A stretch of DNA of 64,000 bases from Sulfurimonas sp. (GCA_013791885.1 VMSZ01000038.1:1-64000); one strand, 5' to 3'. Counted from the stretch's first letter, positions 54,499-63,543 are shown. Notes: a model not told the origin generated them from the letters alone. Made by a program: numbers and translations.

Positions 54499-54955
54499 CG
54501 TATGTCACCTTGTTGTTTTTTAAAGTAGTTTCCAATAGTAGGGCTGAAGCATTCATTCCACCGGATTTTTCAGCCTGAAGAAGAGCTTCATAAATGCCTT
54601 CTATGACTTTTAAAGCAGACTCTTTGGGTTTTCTACGAACAGAATAGTAACCTATTGTTTCTCCTCTATCGTTAAAAGATGGTGTGACATTTGCAAAAAC
54701 CCAGTAAAAATCACCATTTTTACATTTGTTCTTCACATAAGCGTTAATAGCTTTTTTGTCTTTAAGTCTGTCCCACAAAAGTTTGAAAACAACTGCCGGC
54801 ATATCTTGATGTCTTAAAATGTTATGAGGAGCATCAAGAAGCTCACTCTCTTGATAGCCGGACATCTTAATAAAAGTTTCATTTCCATAAGTTATTCGAC
54901 CTTTTAAGTCGGTCTTTGAGACGATAAAATCATCTCCCTTCATAAAAATTTGCAT
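54470..54955 (-). CDS. CetB-like PAS domain sensor, copy 1
   Basis: 161 residues. An Aer-type PAS domain: [88 protein letters not shown], with the conserved N, H-N-I-x-R-H and W residues of FAD-binding Aer PAS domains. A short helical tail follows. Known: CetB binds FAD and signals redox state to CetA. The gene overlaps the MCP by 29 bases, so the two are translated together. Confidence 0.88.
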   Translation of the reverse strand: MQIFMKGDDFIVSKTDLKGRITYGNETFIKMSGYQESELLDAPHNILRHQDMPAVVFKLLWDRLKDKKAINAYVKNKCKNGDFYWVFANVTPSFNDRGETIGYYSVRRKPKESALKVIEGIYEALLQAEKSGGMNASALLLETTLKNNKVTYDEFIINLQK

Positions 54956-55175
54956 AATAACCCCATAAAATAAAATAAACTTTTTTAATTATACAACAAT
55001 AAGAGAATGAAGGAGATATTTTTGATAAGAAAGTAAAATTGTAGGACTTCTACCCAGGCTCTAAAGGGGAAAATGAAGCCTGGAAACAGATAATTATTAA
55101 GAGGATATATTCTCGCTTATGAAAGGGGGGGAAAACATAATTGAGAACAGGATTATAATAATTATAAGTTAATGT
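54956..55175 (-). promoter_or_regulatory. intergenic region between the two PAS-MCP pairs
   Basis: 220 bases, the longest gene-free stretch here. Going minus-strand: a 7-bp hairpin CCAGGCT / AGCCTGG with a long loop lies mid-region, a run of C precedes it, and a -10 (ATTATA on the plus strand, 54988-54993) for the copy-1 pair lies 33 bases from the start. I found no riboswitch core or small gene. Confidence 0.45.
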
Positions 55176-56633
55176 TTAGTTAATAGTCTTTGAATTATTT
55201 TTTAGATCAAACTGCTCCAACATAGCATTGAGTTTCGAATAAAGCTGCGTTGAAGCATCTTCCATAGTTTTAAAGTTTTCGAAAATCTGCTCAGGGTGGT
55301 CGTATTTGAGCGTATTTTTCTCTTTTACAAATTTTAAATTTTTAAAGAGACTGTTATGAACCAATTCATGAGGAGCATCCATTTCTTTGAAGGCTTTTGT
55401 TTGCCCAAATCTTTCTTTACCTTCTTCTAGATACCATTTACCCATGCGGCATTGTGTATGATCACCAAAAACCGCTTTATCATTTTCTTCTAAAACAGCA
55501 GAATAAGAGCGTGATTTAAAGATAATATGATCAACTTTAACAAGCGTAGTGAAAAGGCGATTTTGAATTTTTATAGCTGCTTTTGAAGAATCATTTGCAA
55601 GAGAATTAAGTTCGCTAAAGGTATTCTCAAATTGATGTATTACTTCGCTTGAGCTTTGTGCAATATCAGAGATTCTGTCCGAATTGCCTCTGATGTCATT
55701 TGCTTCTTGCTGGAGAGTTGAGATGTTTATTTCTATCTCATGTGTTGCTTTACCTGTTCTCTCCGCAAGTTTGCGTACTTCATCTGCTACAACAGCAAAT
55801 CCGCGTCCGTGCTCACCGGCACGTGCTGCTTCTATGGCTGCGTTTAGAGCTAAAAGGTTTGTCTGGTCGGCTATGTCTTTGATAAGACCTACAATTACAG
55901 AAATATCTCTCGAGCGGCTCTCCAAACTTACAATTCCTTCATGTGAGGAGCTTATAAGTTCTAGCAGAGAACTTAATCTCTCTCCTATGGTGATTACACT
56001 TGAGAGACTGTTAGATGACTCCTGCGCCGTTTGCTCAGACATCTCAACAATCTCACGAGAGTTATTTAAACTTAAGCTTATATCTTCTTGTATAATTGCC
56101 AAACTTTGAGTCATCCCGCCGCCTAGATTTCCTATTTTGCGCGAGAGTTCTCCCCTGATTTTAGTTTCATAGCCGCTTGCAATCGAGCCTATGGCTTTAT
56201 TGAGCTCTGCAGAAGTTGTTTTAAATTTACCATGTAATCCTGCTGGATAAGTACGTCTGTATGTTTTGCCTGCGGAGGCGTTTTCTATGGCTGTTGCAAC
56301 ATCACGCATAAAGGCTTCTAGCTGGTCAAGTACATCATTTACATTCCAAGCAAATTTAGACTCTGGGGAGTCGTTATGTGGAATATTCGTTACACGGCTT
56401 TCAAGTTTTCCAAGAGCTGCGTCTCTTAATACACTTTGTATTGATTGCATAACTTTGGAGGAGTCATCTGTATTAGACTCTGCAGGAATGAAAACTGTCA
56501 AAATTAAAACAAGAACAACGGCACCTGCAAGTATAAAGCTAGATGTAGCCAGACCGAAAACAGCTACGGCAAAAAGAGCGACGAATAGTAACAGAGATTG
56601 ACTATTCTTGAAGAGAGATAATAAGTTCGTCAT
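55176..56633 (-). CDS. CetA-like chemoreceptor with CZB domain, copy 2
   Basis: 485 residues from the ATG at 56633, preceded by AGGAG six bases away; this start also aligns with copy 1. Same layout as copy 1: two tight membrane helices ([36 protein letters not shown]), HAMP-like region with matching NIPHND, the MCP tip [48 protein letters not shown], and CZB ([19 protein letters not shown]...PHELVHNSL). Probable paralogue by tandem duplication with its PAS partner, diverged in sequence, so it may report a different signal. Confidence 0.88.
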   Translation of the reverse strand: MTNLLSLFKNSQSLLLFVALFAVAVFGLATSSFILAGAVVLVLILTVFIPAESNTDDSSKVMQSIQSVLRDAALGKLESRVTNIPHNDSPESKFAWNVNDVLDQLEAFMRDVATAIENASAGKTYRRTYPAGLHGKFKTTSAELNKAIGSIASGYETKIRGELSRKIGNLGGGMTQSLAIIQEDISLSLNNSREIVEMSEQTAQESSNSLSSVITIGERLSSLLELISSSHEGIVSLESRSRDISVIVGLIKDIADQTNLLALNAAIEAARAGEHGRGFAVVADEVRKLAERTGKATHEIEINISTLQQEANDIRGNSDRISDIAQSSSEVIHQFENTFSELNSLANDSSKAAIKIQNRLFTTLVKVDHIIFKSRSYSAVLEENDKAVFGDHTQCRMGKWYLEEGKERFGQTKAFKEMDAPHELVHNSLFKNLKFVKEKNTLKYDHPEQIFENFKTMEDASTQLYSKLNAMLEQFDLKNNSKTIN

Positions 56634-57087
56634 AACCAACTCCTTTTTCTTTACATAATTCATCTAAAATTTTTCTTGAAGCTTCAATGCCGCCGCTTCT
56701 TTCAGCATCCAACATTTTTGTATAGAGTGGCTTTATAACCTCGAGAGCTCTTGGATTTGGCATACGTCTTACCGAATAAAAGCCTACAATATTATCTCTT
56801 TCATCCAGAGATGCGGTAACATTTGCATAGACCCAGTAATCATTGCCATTTTTTGTTTTATTGATTACATAAGCAAAAATTTCTTCTTTGTTTTGAATTC
56901 TCTCCCAAAGAAGTTTAAAAACAAGTTTTGGCATTTGTGGATGTCGGACTATATTGTGAGGCTGCCCCAAAAGTTCAGCCTCCGTGTACTCGGCCATATC
57001 CATAAATATCTGATTTACATAAGTCAAACGGCCCTTTGTATCTGTTTTTGAGACAATGAAATCATCTTCTTTCATTTCTATAATCAT
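56602..57087 (-). CDS. CetB-like PAS domain sensor, copy 2
   Basis: 161 residues from the ATG at 57087; the ORF track's TTG-type start 25 residues earlier lies over the promoter. Aer-type [91 protein letters not shown]. The same flavin-pocket residues as copy 1 are kept. Overlaps its MCP by 32 bases. The -10 is ATTATA at 57130-57135 on the plus strand, back to back with the MFS gene's promoter. Confidence 0.88.
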   Translation of the reverse strand: MIIEMKEDDFIVSKTDTKGRLTYVNQIFMDMAEYTEAELLGQPHNIVRHPQMPKLVFKLLWERIQNKEEIFAYVINKTKNGNDYWVYANVTASLDERDNIVGFYSVRRMPNPRALEVIKPLYTKMLDAERSGGIEASRKILDELCKEKGVGYDELIISLQE

Positions 57088-57129
57088 TAAAATAGTTTCC
57101 CCTCGGAATGATTTTTTGCACGAGAAAAA

Positions 57130-57155
57130 ATTATAGCATATTTGTAAGCTATAAT
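57130..57155. promoter_or_regulatory. divergent promoters of the copy-2 PAS gene and an MFS gene
   Basis: Minus-strand TATAAT (57130-57135) and plus-strand TATAAT (57150-57155) face away from each other with 14 bases between. The plus-strand leader is only about ten bases, with AAGGA at once upstream of the ATG at 57172. Confidence 0.65.
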
Positions 57156-57171
57156 TCGCCAAGGAAAATTT

Positions 57172-58287
57172 ATGGCTTTACTGTTGGCAATATTTTATTT
57201 TTTTTATTTTGGCATTGTGGGAATCTACATTATTTTTATGCCAAAAGTACTCATGATGGTAGGCTACAGCGCCAGCGAGATAGGCATCATATTTGCCGCA
57301 GGTCCGCTTGTACGTTTTTTGCTTCCCTTTGCGTTTACGCGAGGTCTGGAACTTAACTTTAAAAACTTCAACATCTCACTTTTTATTATGCTTGTCAGTT
57401 CGCTTGCGTTTTATATGTTTTTATATGACTTTTGGGGACTTTTTTTAGCCAATATTACTTTGAGTATAGGAATGAGTTTAATCTTGCCTTATGTGGAAGT
57501 TATAGCGCTTGAGGTGCTAAAAAAAGAGGGGTATGGAAAAATACGACTCTATGGTTCCATAGGTTTTGTTCTTGTAGCTTTAGTACTTGTGAAGTTTTTA
57601 AGTTCCCCTCAAATTGCTCTTTATTTTATGATTACGTTTGTCTTTCTAACCGCAATCATTGCATTTATCATCGCAAAAGATGTCCATCAAAAAGCTCCAA
57701 AAAAAGAAAAACTTCCAAACGACATCACATTTCTTTCGCATTACAAACTTTGGGTAGGTTTGTTGCTGATGCAGATGAGTTTTGGCGCTTTTTACAACTT
57801 TTTCACCATCTACGAAACTGATCAGGGCGTGAGTCTTGACATGACAATCTACCTCTGGACTTTTGGCGTTTTGGTTGAGATTTTAATGCTTTTTTTCCAG
57901 GGGAAAGTTTTAAAGTACAATCTTGTGCTCTTGCTTCAGATAACGACATTTTCGGCTGTTGTAAGATGGTATTTGGTTTATTTGTTCCCTACAAATCTGG
58001 GAGTGCTCTTCTTTACCCAGTCGCTACATGCTCTGAGTTTTGCTCTGTTTTACTCCGCATCCATTTCATACCTGCATCAGCTCTACTCAAATAAAGTTCT
58101 GGCACAGCAATTTTTTTCCGGTATCACCTACGGGCTGGGCGGTCTTATCGGAGCACTCTGTTTTGGGTATATTTATGACTACTATCCCGAAGATATCTTT
58201 TTGGTTGCTTCTTTTGTTGCGTTTATAGCTTTTGTTTTCATAACTTTGTGGAGCAGAAGTCCTGATGGAAAAGGTGTATCTCTTTAA
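57172..58287 (+). CDS. MFS transporter of the HcaT-like (MFS_1_like) group
   Basis: 371 residues with about twelve hydrophobic helices. Seen: FYFFYFGIVGIYIIFMPKVLMMVGYSASEIGIIFAAGPLVRFLLPF, ISLFIMLVSSLAFYM, YGKIRLYGSIGFVLVALVLVKFL (the RLYGSIGF motif of the HcaT/nucleoside-type MFS group), and FFSGITYGLGGLIGALCFGYIYDYYP. Substrate unknown. Sixteen bases separate it from an MscS gene. Confidence 0.85.
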   Translation: MALLLAIFYFFYFGIVGIYIIFMPKVLMMVGYSASEIGIIFAAGPLVRFLLPFAFTRGLELNFKNFNISLFIMLVSSLAFYMFLYDFWGLFLANITLSIGMSLILPYVEVIALEVLKKEGYGKIRLYGSIGFVLVALVLVKFLSSPQIALYFMITFVFLTAIIAFIIAKDVHQKAPKKEKLPNDITFLSHYKLWVGLLLMQMSFGAFYNFFTIYETDQGVSLDMTIYLWTFGVLVEILMLFFQGKVLKYNLVLLLQITTFSAVVRWYLVYLFPTNLGVLFFTQSLHALSFALFYSASISYLHQLYSNKVLAQQFFSGITYGLGGLIGALCFGYIYDYYPEDIFLVASFVAFIAFVFITLWSRSPDGKGVSL

Positions 58288-58302
58288 ATTAAGGAAAATT
58301 AG

Positions 58303-59226
58303 ATGAAAAAGATTATTTTACTGCTCATGGCTTTTTTTGTAGAGCTCTTTGCCAAAGATGTTTTTGTTCAGGAAATACTGGACTATTCATTCGTAAGCAT
58401 TGATGGAAAAGCTATTACAGTCATGTTTATACTTAAAATTGTTCTTATTATGTTTGTAGGTTTCACTATTGGCTGGATTTATAAAAACAAAATAATTAAT
58501 TCGAAAAAAATGTCTGAGAAAATATCTATTGCTACAAGAACGATGCTTGGAAGCCTAGGCTATTATTTTATAGTTTTTCTTACTTTGACCATTACACTAA
58601 ACGCAGCGGGACTGAATCTTTCCTCTTTGGCGGTCGTTGCCGGAGCACTTTCTGTGGGTATTGGTTTTGGTCTGCAAAACATTGTCTCAAACTTTATCTC
58701 AGGCATAATTTTGATGTTTGAAAAAACAATTACGGTTGGCGACTATGTGGAGCTTGCCAGCGGTATACGCGGAACTGTACGTGAGATTCGCCTGCGTGCT
58801 ACCATCATTACGACGAATGAGCAGATAGACATTATTGTTCCAAACTCAGATTTCATACAAAACTCTGTGACAAATCTTACACTCAATAACGAAGTTATTA
58901 GAATGCGGATTCCCTTTGGAGTGGCATACGGGACAACCATAGAAAAAGTGAGGGAAGCGGTTCTTGATGAGATAAACGCAGATGAAACACTGCCGCATAT
59001 GCAGCATAATAATGAGTTCCAGCCAAAACTATGGATGGTTGCCATGGGTCCAAGCAGTGTCGATTTTGAGCTTGTCATCTGGGTGGAAGGTGAAAATACG
59101 AAGAAGTTGCGGACAAATACTTCCATCTATCTGATGAAAATATATGGACTTCTGTATAAACATTCCATAGCAATTCCTTTCCCGCAAATGGATATTCACG
59201 TCAAAGAGGTGGAAAAACATGTATAA
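58303..59226 (+). CDS. small-conductance mechanosensitive channel (MscS family), copy 1
   Basis: 307 residues. An N-terminal signal-like helix (KKIILLLMAFFVELFAKD) plus further membrane helices, then the pore helix LSSLAVVAGALSVGIGFGLQNIVSNFISGIILMFEKTITVGDYVEL with the family's glycine/alanine packing, a beta domain (IRGTVREIRLRATIITTNEQIDIIVPNSDFIQNSVTNLT) and a C-terminal alpha-beta domain ending in PFPQMDIHV. Opens under membrane tension to relieve osmotic shock. Overlaps the next gene by eight bases, so it is co-translated with a DUF389 fusion. Confidence 0.92.
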   Translation: MKKIILLLMAFFVELFAKDVFVQEILDYSFVSIDGKAITVMFILKIVLIMFVGFTIGWIYKNKIINSKKMSEKISIATRTMLGSLGYYFIVFLTLTITLNAAGLNLSSLAVVAGALSVGIGFGLQNIVSNFISGIILMFEKTITVGDYVELASGIRGTVREIRLRATIITTNEQIDIIVPNSDFIQNSVTNLTLNNEVIRMRIPFGVAYGTTIEKVREAVLDEINADETLPHMQHNNEFQPKLWMVAMGPSSVDFELVIWVEGENTKKLRTNTSIYLMKIYGLLYKHSIAIPFPQMDIHVKEVEKHV

Positions 59227-61126
59227 ACAGGTCAAAATTATTTGTGATGAATTGAGAAAGGATGCTCTTTTTGAGGGGATAGTTTCCTATATTAGAGAAC
59301 ATTATGAGACAGAAATAATAATTCATTCGCATAAAGAAGTTTTTGAAGAAAGTTCAGAGCATGAACTTTTTTTGCTCTTTTTGGATGATGATGAGATTAA
59401 AATGTTTTTTTATAATCATTTGGAGAAAGATCTCAACATCGCTCTTTTACCAAATGCAAATGCTAAAGTATCAGTGAAGCACTATGGAATATCTGCAGAT
59501 GTTTTTGAAGCTGTGGACGATGCTTTTAATGAAGAACTTTTAAGTGAGATTGATATTTTACTCTGCAATGAACATATTGCCCTTTGGGAGATTGTTATAG
59601 GCGATATGCATGGGATGAACAGACTGGATTTCAATGACAACAACATCTTCCAAATAATAGCTATTTTTTGGCACAATCTAAAAAATATTAAGTTCAAAAT
59701 TTACACTCTAGAGATTTCAAAAGAGAATAAAGTACAAACAGCTGCCTCTGGAATTATGATTTTGGAAAATTTCATCAGTAGAGAAAAATCTACAATCAGC
59801 GAAACCCTCTCAATTCATGACGGAAAGCTGAATGCTTTTATTTTGGCTCCGACTTCTATTCTCGCTTATCTCTGGTACCTGATTGCAATTTTTGTGAGTC
59901 AGCGTATTTTTGTATCTGCTTTGCCAAAAAGTCTGGGTTTCATCAACTCTTCATCTCTCAAAATTACATCCACAAAACCCATAGAGTATCTTTTGGACGG
60001 AGCGGCTCTTTGTTCACAAGAGTTGGAGCTTAAAGTCTTGGCCGATGCGCTGCGAGTACACTTAGGGCGCTCTTTGCTTGAAAGTGTCAAGCAAGACAAA
60101 GAAGTTTCAGAGCTAAAAGACACTATGAAGCTCAATACGCTTCCTGTAAAAGAGATGAGCGATATTTTGGTGGACGGCAAACTTCCTTTATTTAAAGTGG
60201 CAAGCGATGAGGAGTTTAAAGATCTTTTCTTGGCCTTGAGAAGCAGTTCAAAATTTTCTTATGTTTATTTGACTTTAATGATTTTAAGTACGCTTTTGGC
60301 AACAACGGGGCTTTTTGCAAATTCTGCTCCGGTAATTATCGGAGCGATGATTCTTGCTCCGCTCATGGCTCCTATTATTTCTCTTGCTATGGGCGTGGTA
60401 CGTGCGCAAGAGCACATGGTAAAGAACAGTTTAAAAACACTTGCCATTGGCATTGGCATGGCTCTTTTATTCTCTTGCGTTTATACTTTGATGATGCCGC
60501 TGGAACAGATAACACAAGAGATGCAGAGCAGGTTGCATCCTAATGTCCTTGACTTACTTGTAGCCATCTTTTCAGGAATTGCCGGAGCTTATGCATATTC
60601 CAAAGAAGAAGTTGCAAAATCTTTAGCGGGTGTCGCTATTGCCGTAGCGCTTGTTCCTCCTTTGAGTGTAACGGGTATTGGTATCGGACTTGGAAACCTT
60701 GAGGTCATTTACGGGTCATTCTTACTCTTTAGCACGAATCTTGTAGGCATTACACTCAGTGCTGCGCTCACTTTCGTTGTGTTAGGTTATGCCCCTTTGT
60801 CTCGGGGAAAAAAAGGGCTCTACTACACAATAGCACTCTTAGCTCTTGTAACCCTGCCTCTAGCACTCTCTTTTTATAAGATAGTAGAAAAAAACGATTA
60901 TCTAAAAGAATTAAAAAGTATTAAACATCTTACTATCGATGGTAAAGATGTGGAACTTGTTATTAAAGGTATCGTTATTCAAAAAGAGGTGCTTATCGTT
61001 GATTTGGAGGCAGTGTCTGCTTCAGGTTTGCACAATGAAGATTTTGATGAACTTAAAGAGACTCTGGAGAAAAAGCTAGACAAAAAAGTTGTTTTGGAGA
61101 TTAATTCAAAGATTGTGGTGAGATAA
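59219..61126 (+). CDS. DUF389 membrane protein with lipid-kinase-like N-terminus
   Basis: 635 residues in two parts. Residues about 1-300 resemble the diacylglycerol/sphingosine kinase fold (IIIHSHKEVFEESSEHELFLLFLDDDEIK; IALLPNANAKVSVKHYGI; SSLKITSTKPIEYLLDGAALCSQELELKVLADALRVHLG), but the usual GGDGT and GTGND motifs are not evident, so catalysis is doubtful. The C-terminal part is DUF389 with about eight helices (TTGLFANSAPVIIGAMILAPLMAPIISLAMGVVR; SGIAGAYAYSKEEVAKSLAGVAIAVALVPPLSVTGIGIG). Role unknown; coupling to MscS suggests membrane stress or transport. Confidence 0.8.
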   Translation: MYKQVKIICDELRKDALFEGIVSYIREHYETEIIIHSHKEVFEESSEHELFLLFLDDDEIKMFFYNHLEKDLNIALLPNANAKVSVKHYGISADVFEAVDDAFNEELLSEIDILLCNEHIALWEIVIGDMHGMNRLDFNDNNIFQIIAIFWHNLKNIKFKIYTLEISKENKVQTAASGIMILENFISREKSTISETLSIHDGKLNAFILAPTSILAYLWYLIAIFVSQRIFVSALPKSLGFINSSSLKITSTKPIEYLLDGAALCSQELELKVLADALRVHLGRSLLESVKQDKEVSELKDTMKLNTLPVKEMSDILVDGKLPLFKVASDEEFKDLFLALRSSSKFSYVYLTLMILSTLLATTGLFANSAPVIIGAMILAPLMAPIISLAMGVVRAQEHMVKNSLKTLAIGIGMALLFSCVYTLMMPLEQITQEMQSRLHPNVLDLLVAIFSGIAGAYAYSKEEVAKSLAGVAIAVALVPPLSVTGIGIGLGNLEVIYGSFLLFSTNLVGITLSAALTFVVLGYAPLSRGKKGLYYTIALLALVTLPLALSFYKIVEKNDYLKELKSIKHLTIDGKDVELVIKGIVIQKEVLIVDLEAVSASGLHNEDFDELKETLEKKLDKKVVLEINSKIVVR

Positions 61127-61163
61127 AGTTGGCAAAGGAGATTTGCATCCTTTGCCGCTCATG

Positions 61164-61946
61164 TTAGTAGTCCATTATGAGGTTGGCAGTTAAAGTCGTA
61201 TCTGTGTTTTCTTTGTCACCCGGATTGTTTACATAATCCACTTTGTAGCTCAGACCGGCTGAGAAAAGTGTTGAAAGTTTGCTTGATAGTCCTGTTTTTG
61301 AGTAGACAAAGAAGTTGCTTTGGTCTTTGAAAGAACTTCTATAGCTGAGCTCTTGACCAAACTTGAGGTTGTCCAGGAGCTTTCTTTCATACACGCCTTT
61401 AAGTCTGTAAGCAGCATATTTTTCCATGTAGCTAGGCTCTGAAGTTACCGTAGGTGTATTGTCCGGATTTGGATATTTAATAAGATTTCCTGAAGCATCA
61501 TAGTTGGCTGTAGCAATGGAGTCTATTGCATAAAGCAAGTTTCCATCTACTTTTAAGTTATGAATATCATCTTCAAATACAAGATATTTCGCACCCGGTC
61601 CGGTATAGATTTGGTAATCAAATCTTGAGAACTTGTCATCTTTGTAGCCGGCTAAATAGTTAAAAGAGAGTCTGTGTGTCAACACATAATCATAGTTTAA
61701 TTCCGCAACAAATTTATTTTTGGATTCAATGTTGTTGTTCTCTGCATACTGCCCGTCAATAGAAGCAATAAGAGCATGTCTTCCCCAATTTTTCTCTCCC
61801 TTGGCATCAAGGTTGAGGGTTGTTGTCTCTGTGTTACCGGTTGTCTTGTTAAATCCAAGTTCTGAGTGGCTTATGAAAGCATCAGGGTCTTCTGCTGCCA
61901 TGAGCAGTGACGCTGTTGCCAAAGAGATAATCAGTAGTTTTTTCAT
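61164..61946 (-). CDS. DUF481 outer-membrane beta-barrel protein
   Basis: 260 residues from the ATG at 61946, which has AGGAAA upstream and gives a signal peptide (MKKLLIISLATASLLMAAE); the track start 28 residues earlier is rejected. The mature part alternates hydrophobic and polar residues as beta strands do (ALIASIDGQYAENNNIESKNKFVAELNYDYVLTHRLSFNYLAGYKDDKFSRFDYQ) and ends in LTANLIMDY, an outer-membrane insertion type ending. DUF481 proteins (YdiY-like) are putative salt-induced porin-like barrels. Follows an MscS gene by 22 bases on the minus strand. Confidence 0.85.
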   Translation of the reverse strand: MKKLLIISLATASLLMAAEDPDAFISHSELGFNKTTGNTETTTLNLDAKGEKNWGRHALIASIDGQYAENNNIESKNKFVAELNYDYVLTHRLSFNYLAGYKDDKFSRFDYQIYTGPGAKYLVFEDDIHNLKVDGNLLYAIDSIATANYDASGNLIKYPNPDNTPTVTSEPSYMEKYAAYRLKGVYERKLLDNLKFGQELSYRSSFKDQSNFFVYSKTGLSSKLSTLFSAGLSYKVDYVNNPGDKENTDTTLTANLIMDY

Positions 61947-61968
61947 TATTCGTTTCCTGTTGTTAATT

Positions 61969-62820
61969 TTATTTTTGGTGTATATCCATTTGAGGGAAAG
62001 GAATGGAAATTCCTTTTTCATCAAACGCAAGTTTTACTTTTTCTGTAAGGTCGAAGTAAACATCCCAGTAGTCATCTGTTTTTACCCATGCGCGTACGGT
62101 AAAATTCACGCTGCTTTCCGCCAGAGCACTTACTGCTACAAACGGTTCAGGTTCTGCGAGCACTTTTTCATGAGAGCTTATTATTTGCATAAGTGTCTCT
62201 TTCGCAAGTTTTAAATCATCTCCGTATCCAATGCCGAAAGTAAGATCTACGCGGCGCTCAGACTGGCTTGTAAAGTTTGTAATATTGCCTGCAATGATGG
62301 CTGAGTTTGGAATGATGATAGCTCTGTTGTCGGCAGGAGTGATGATGGTTGAAAAAAGGTTAATGTTACTTACTTTTCCTGTTGCGCCACCCGCATCAAT
62401 AACGTCACCGACTTTAAAAGGGCGAAAGACAATAATAAGAACTGCTGCTCCAATGTTAGAGAGTGTTCCCTGAAGTGCAAGACCAACAGCCAGAGAAGCA
62501 GCACCTAAGACGGCTATGAAAGAAGTAGTATTTACTCCCAAAGCATTGAGTGATGCCATTACAACCATGAGCAGGAGCAAGAAGTAGATAAGACTTGAGC
62601 CGAACTCAATAAGAGTCTTGTCAACATTTGCCTTATGCATAAAAGCTTTGATAACTTTCGTTACTTTTTTAACGACCCATTTCCCGATAAAAAAAATGAG
62701 TAAAGCACCTAAAAGTTTTAAGCCGTATTCACTTGCATAGTTTATTGCAATATCAGCATACTTGTTAACAGTCGTTGCGGTTGCTTTTGTTACTTCCTGG
62801 GTTTGGGCTAATGCGTCCAT
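61969..62820 (-). CDS. small-conductance mechanosensitive channel (MscS family), copy 2
   Basis: 283 residues. Three membrane helices, the pore FIAVLGAASLAVGLALQGTLSNIGAAVLIIVFRPFKVGDVIDAGGATGKV, then NLFSTIITPADNRAIIIPNSAIIAGNITNFTSQSERRVDLTFGIGYGDDL and a C-terminal end ISIPFPQMDIHQK like the other copy. The A/G-rich pore is of the E. coli MscS kind, closer to it than copy 1 is. AAGGACTCCC precedes the ATG. Faces the other copy across the DUF389 and DUF481 genes. Confidence 0.93.
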   Translation of the reverse strand: MDALAQTQEVTKATATTVNKYADIAINYASEYGLKLLGALLIFFIGKWVVKKVTKVIKAFMHKANVDKTLIEFGSSLIYFLLLLMVVMASLNALGVNTTSFIAVLGAASLAVGLALQGTLSNIGAAVLIIVFRPFKVGDVIDAGGATGKVSNINLFSTIITPADNRAIIIPNSAIIAGNITNFTSQSERRVDLTFGIGYGDDLKLAKETLMQIISSHEKVLAEPEPFVAVSALAESSVNFTVRAWVKTDDYWDVYFDLTEKVKLAFDEKGISIPFPQMDIHQK

Positions 62821-62865
62821 GGGAGTCCTTTTTTGGCGGAATTATAGCAGTAAATGGTAAAAAGT

Positions 62866-63198
62866 CTAGAGAGCCTTAGAATGATAGAGGGTATCTATAT
62901 GTCTGCTTATAAAGTGATAACTGTTTTTGTACGGTGACGTTATTCTGTATAAAAGAGGTCTGTATTTGAGGTAAGTACTCCACGCTTTTTTACTCGGATT
63001 TTCACGGCCGAGTTTGATGAGTTCAAAAGAGACTGCTGCGTTTATGAAACCTTTGAGCAAAAACACTTCCTCATCTTTTTCAAAACGGCGCGGAAACCAG
63101 ATCTCTTCAAGCGCTTCATGTGCGTCGTAGTAGCGTTTTTCATTTAGGCAGAGCATAAACTCTTCTAAAAGTTTTTCATGTTTAGAGAGCATCTTCAT
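62866..63198 (-). CDS. DUF309 family protein
   Basis: 110 residues. The DUF309 core is clear: FMLCLNEKRYYDAHEALEEIWFPRRF, then EEVFLLKGFINAAVSFELIKLGRENPSKKAWSTY. The HEALEEIW motif is the family signature; no biochemical role is known. It overlaps the rhodanese-like gene upstream by 17 bases, so they form a small operon. Confidence 0.85.
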   Translation of the reverse strand: MKMLSKHEKLLEEFMLCLNEKRYYDAHEALEEIWFPRRFEKDEEVFLLKGFINAAVSFELIKLGRENPSKKAWSTYLKYRPLLYRITSPYKNSYHFISRHIDTLYHSKAL

Positions 63199-63502
63199 CC
63201 ATTAGCATCATATTCTTCCTCCAGTAACCTCTGCCGCCTTTGAGTGAAATACAGTGATACTCCGGAAATTTTTCTTTGTACTCTTTAAGTCTGTCAAGTG
63301 TTGCTTTGCCGCTGTCGCAGTAAAAAACAAAGACACTCCCTTTTGGGTAATTTTTGAGTTCAAAAGGATTATAGGTAGTCGTGTTCGCTTTTTCTATGGG
63401 GGAGAGTATTGTGTCTATGAGAATAACAGCAATGCCCTCTTTTTCAAGTTTGGCTTTATGCTGTAAAAATTCTTTTTGTGTCCATTCGTTTGGATAGTTC
63501 AA
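63182..63502 (-). CDS. rhodanese-like domain protein
   Basis: 106 residues. The second half follows the rhodanese pattern: VFVFYCDSGKATLDRLKEYKEKFPEYHCISLKGGRGYWRK, with the likely active-site cysteine in YCDSGKAT and the closing GG..W. Such domains carry persulfide sulfur or sense thiols. Start TTG at 63502 has AAGAGG upstream; other starts have no ribosome site. Co-transcribed with the DUF309 gene. Confidence 0.78.
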   Translation of the reverse strand: MNYPNEWTQKEFLQHKAKLEKEGIAVILIDTILSPIEKANTTTYNPFELKNYPKGSVFVFYCDSGKATLDRLKEYKEKFPEYHCISLKGGRGYWRKNMMLMDEDAL

Positions 63503-63510
63503 TGTGCAAA

Positions 63511-63543
63511 CCTCTTATAGTGTGAGAGCAATTATATAAGAGG
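63511..63543. promoter_or_regulatory. 9-bp inverted repeat over the rhodanese-like gene promoter
   Basis: CCTCTTATA (63511-63519) and TATAAGAGG (63535-63543) are exact inverted copies 15 bases apart. The minus-strand -10 (ATTATA on plus, 63531-63536) lies between and partly in the right arm, so a bound regulator would block this promoter. It is also 17 bases beyond the end of the metal ABC permease gene, so it may act as its terminator instead. Confidence 0.5.

Noticed and set aside
54956-55175. c-di-GMP riboswitch between the chemoreceptor pairs
   Set aside because: The hairpin CCAGGCT/AGCCTGG is present but none of the conserved GEMM core sequence is.
48330-55890. Near-identical DNA stretches in three chemoreceptor genes as a mobile repeat
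   Set aside because: The similarity is confined to the conserved MCP signalling tip ([30 protein letters not shown]) and is explained by protein conservation and paralogy.
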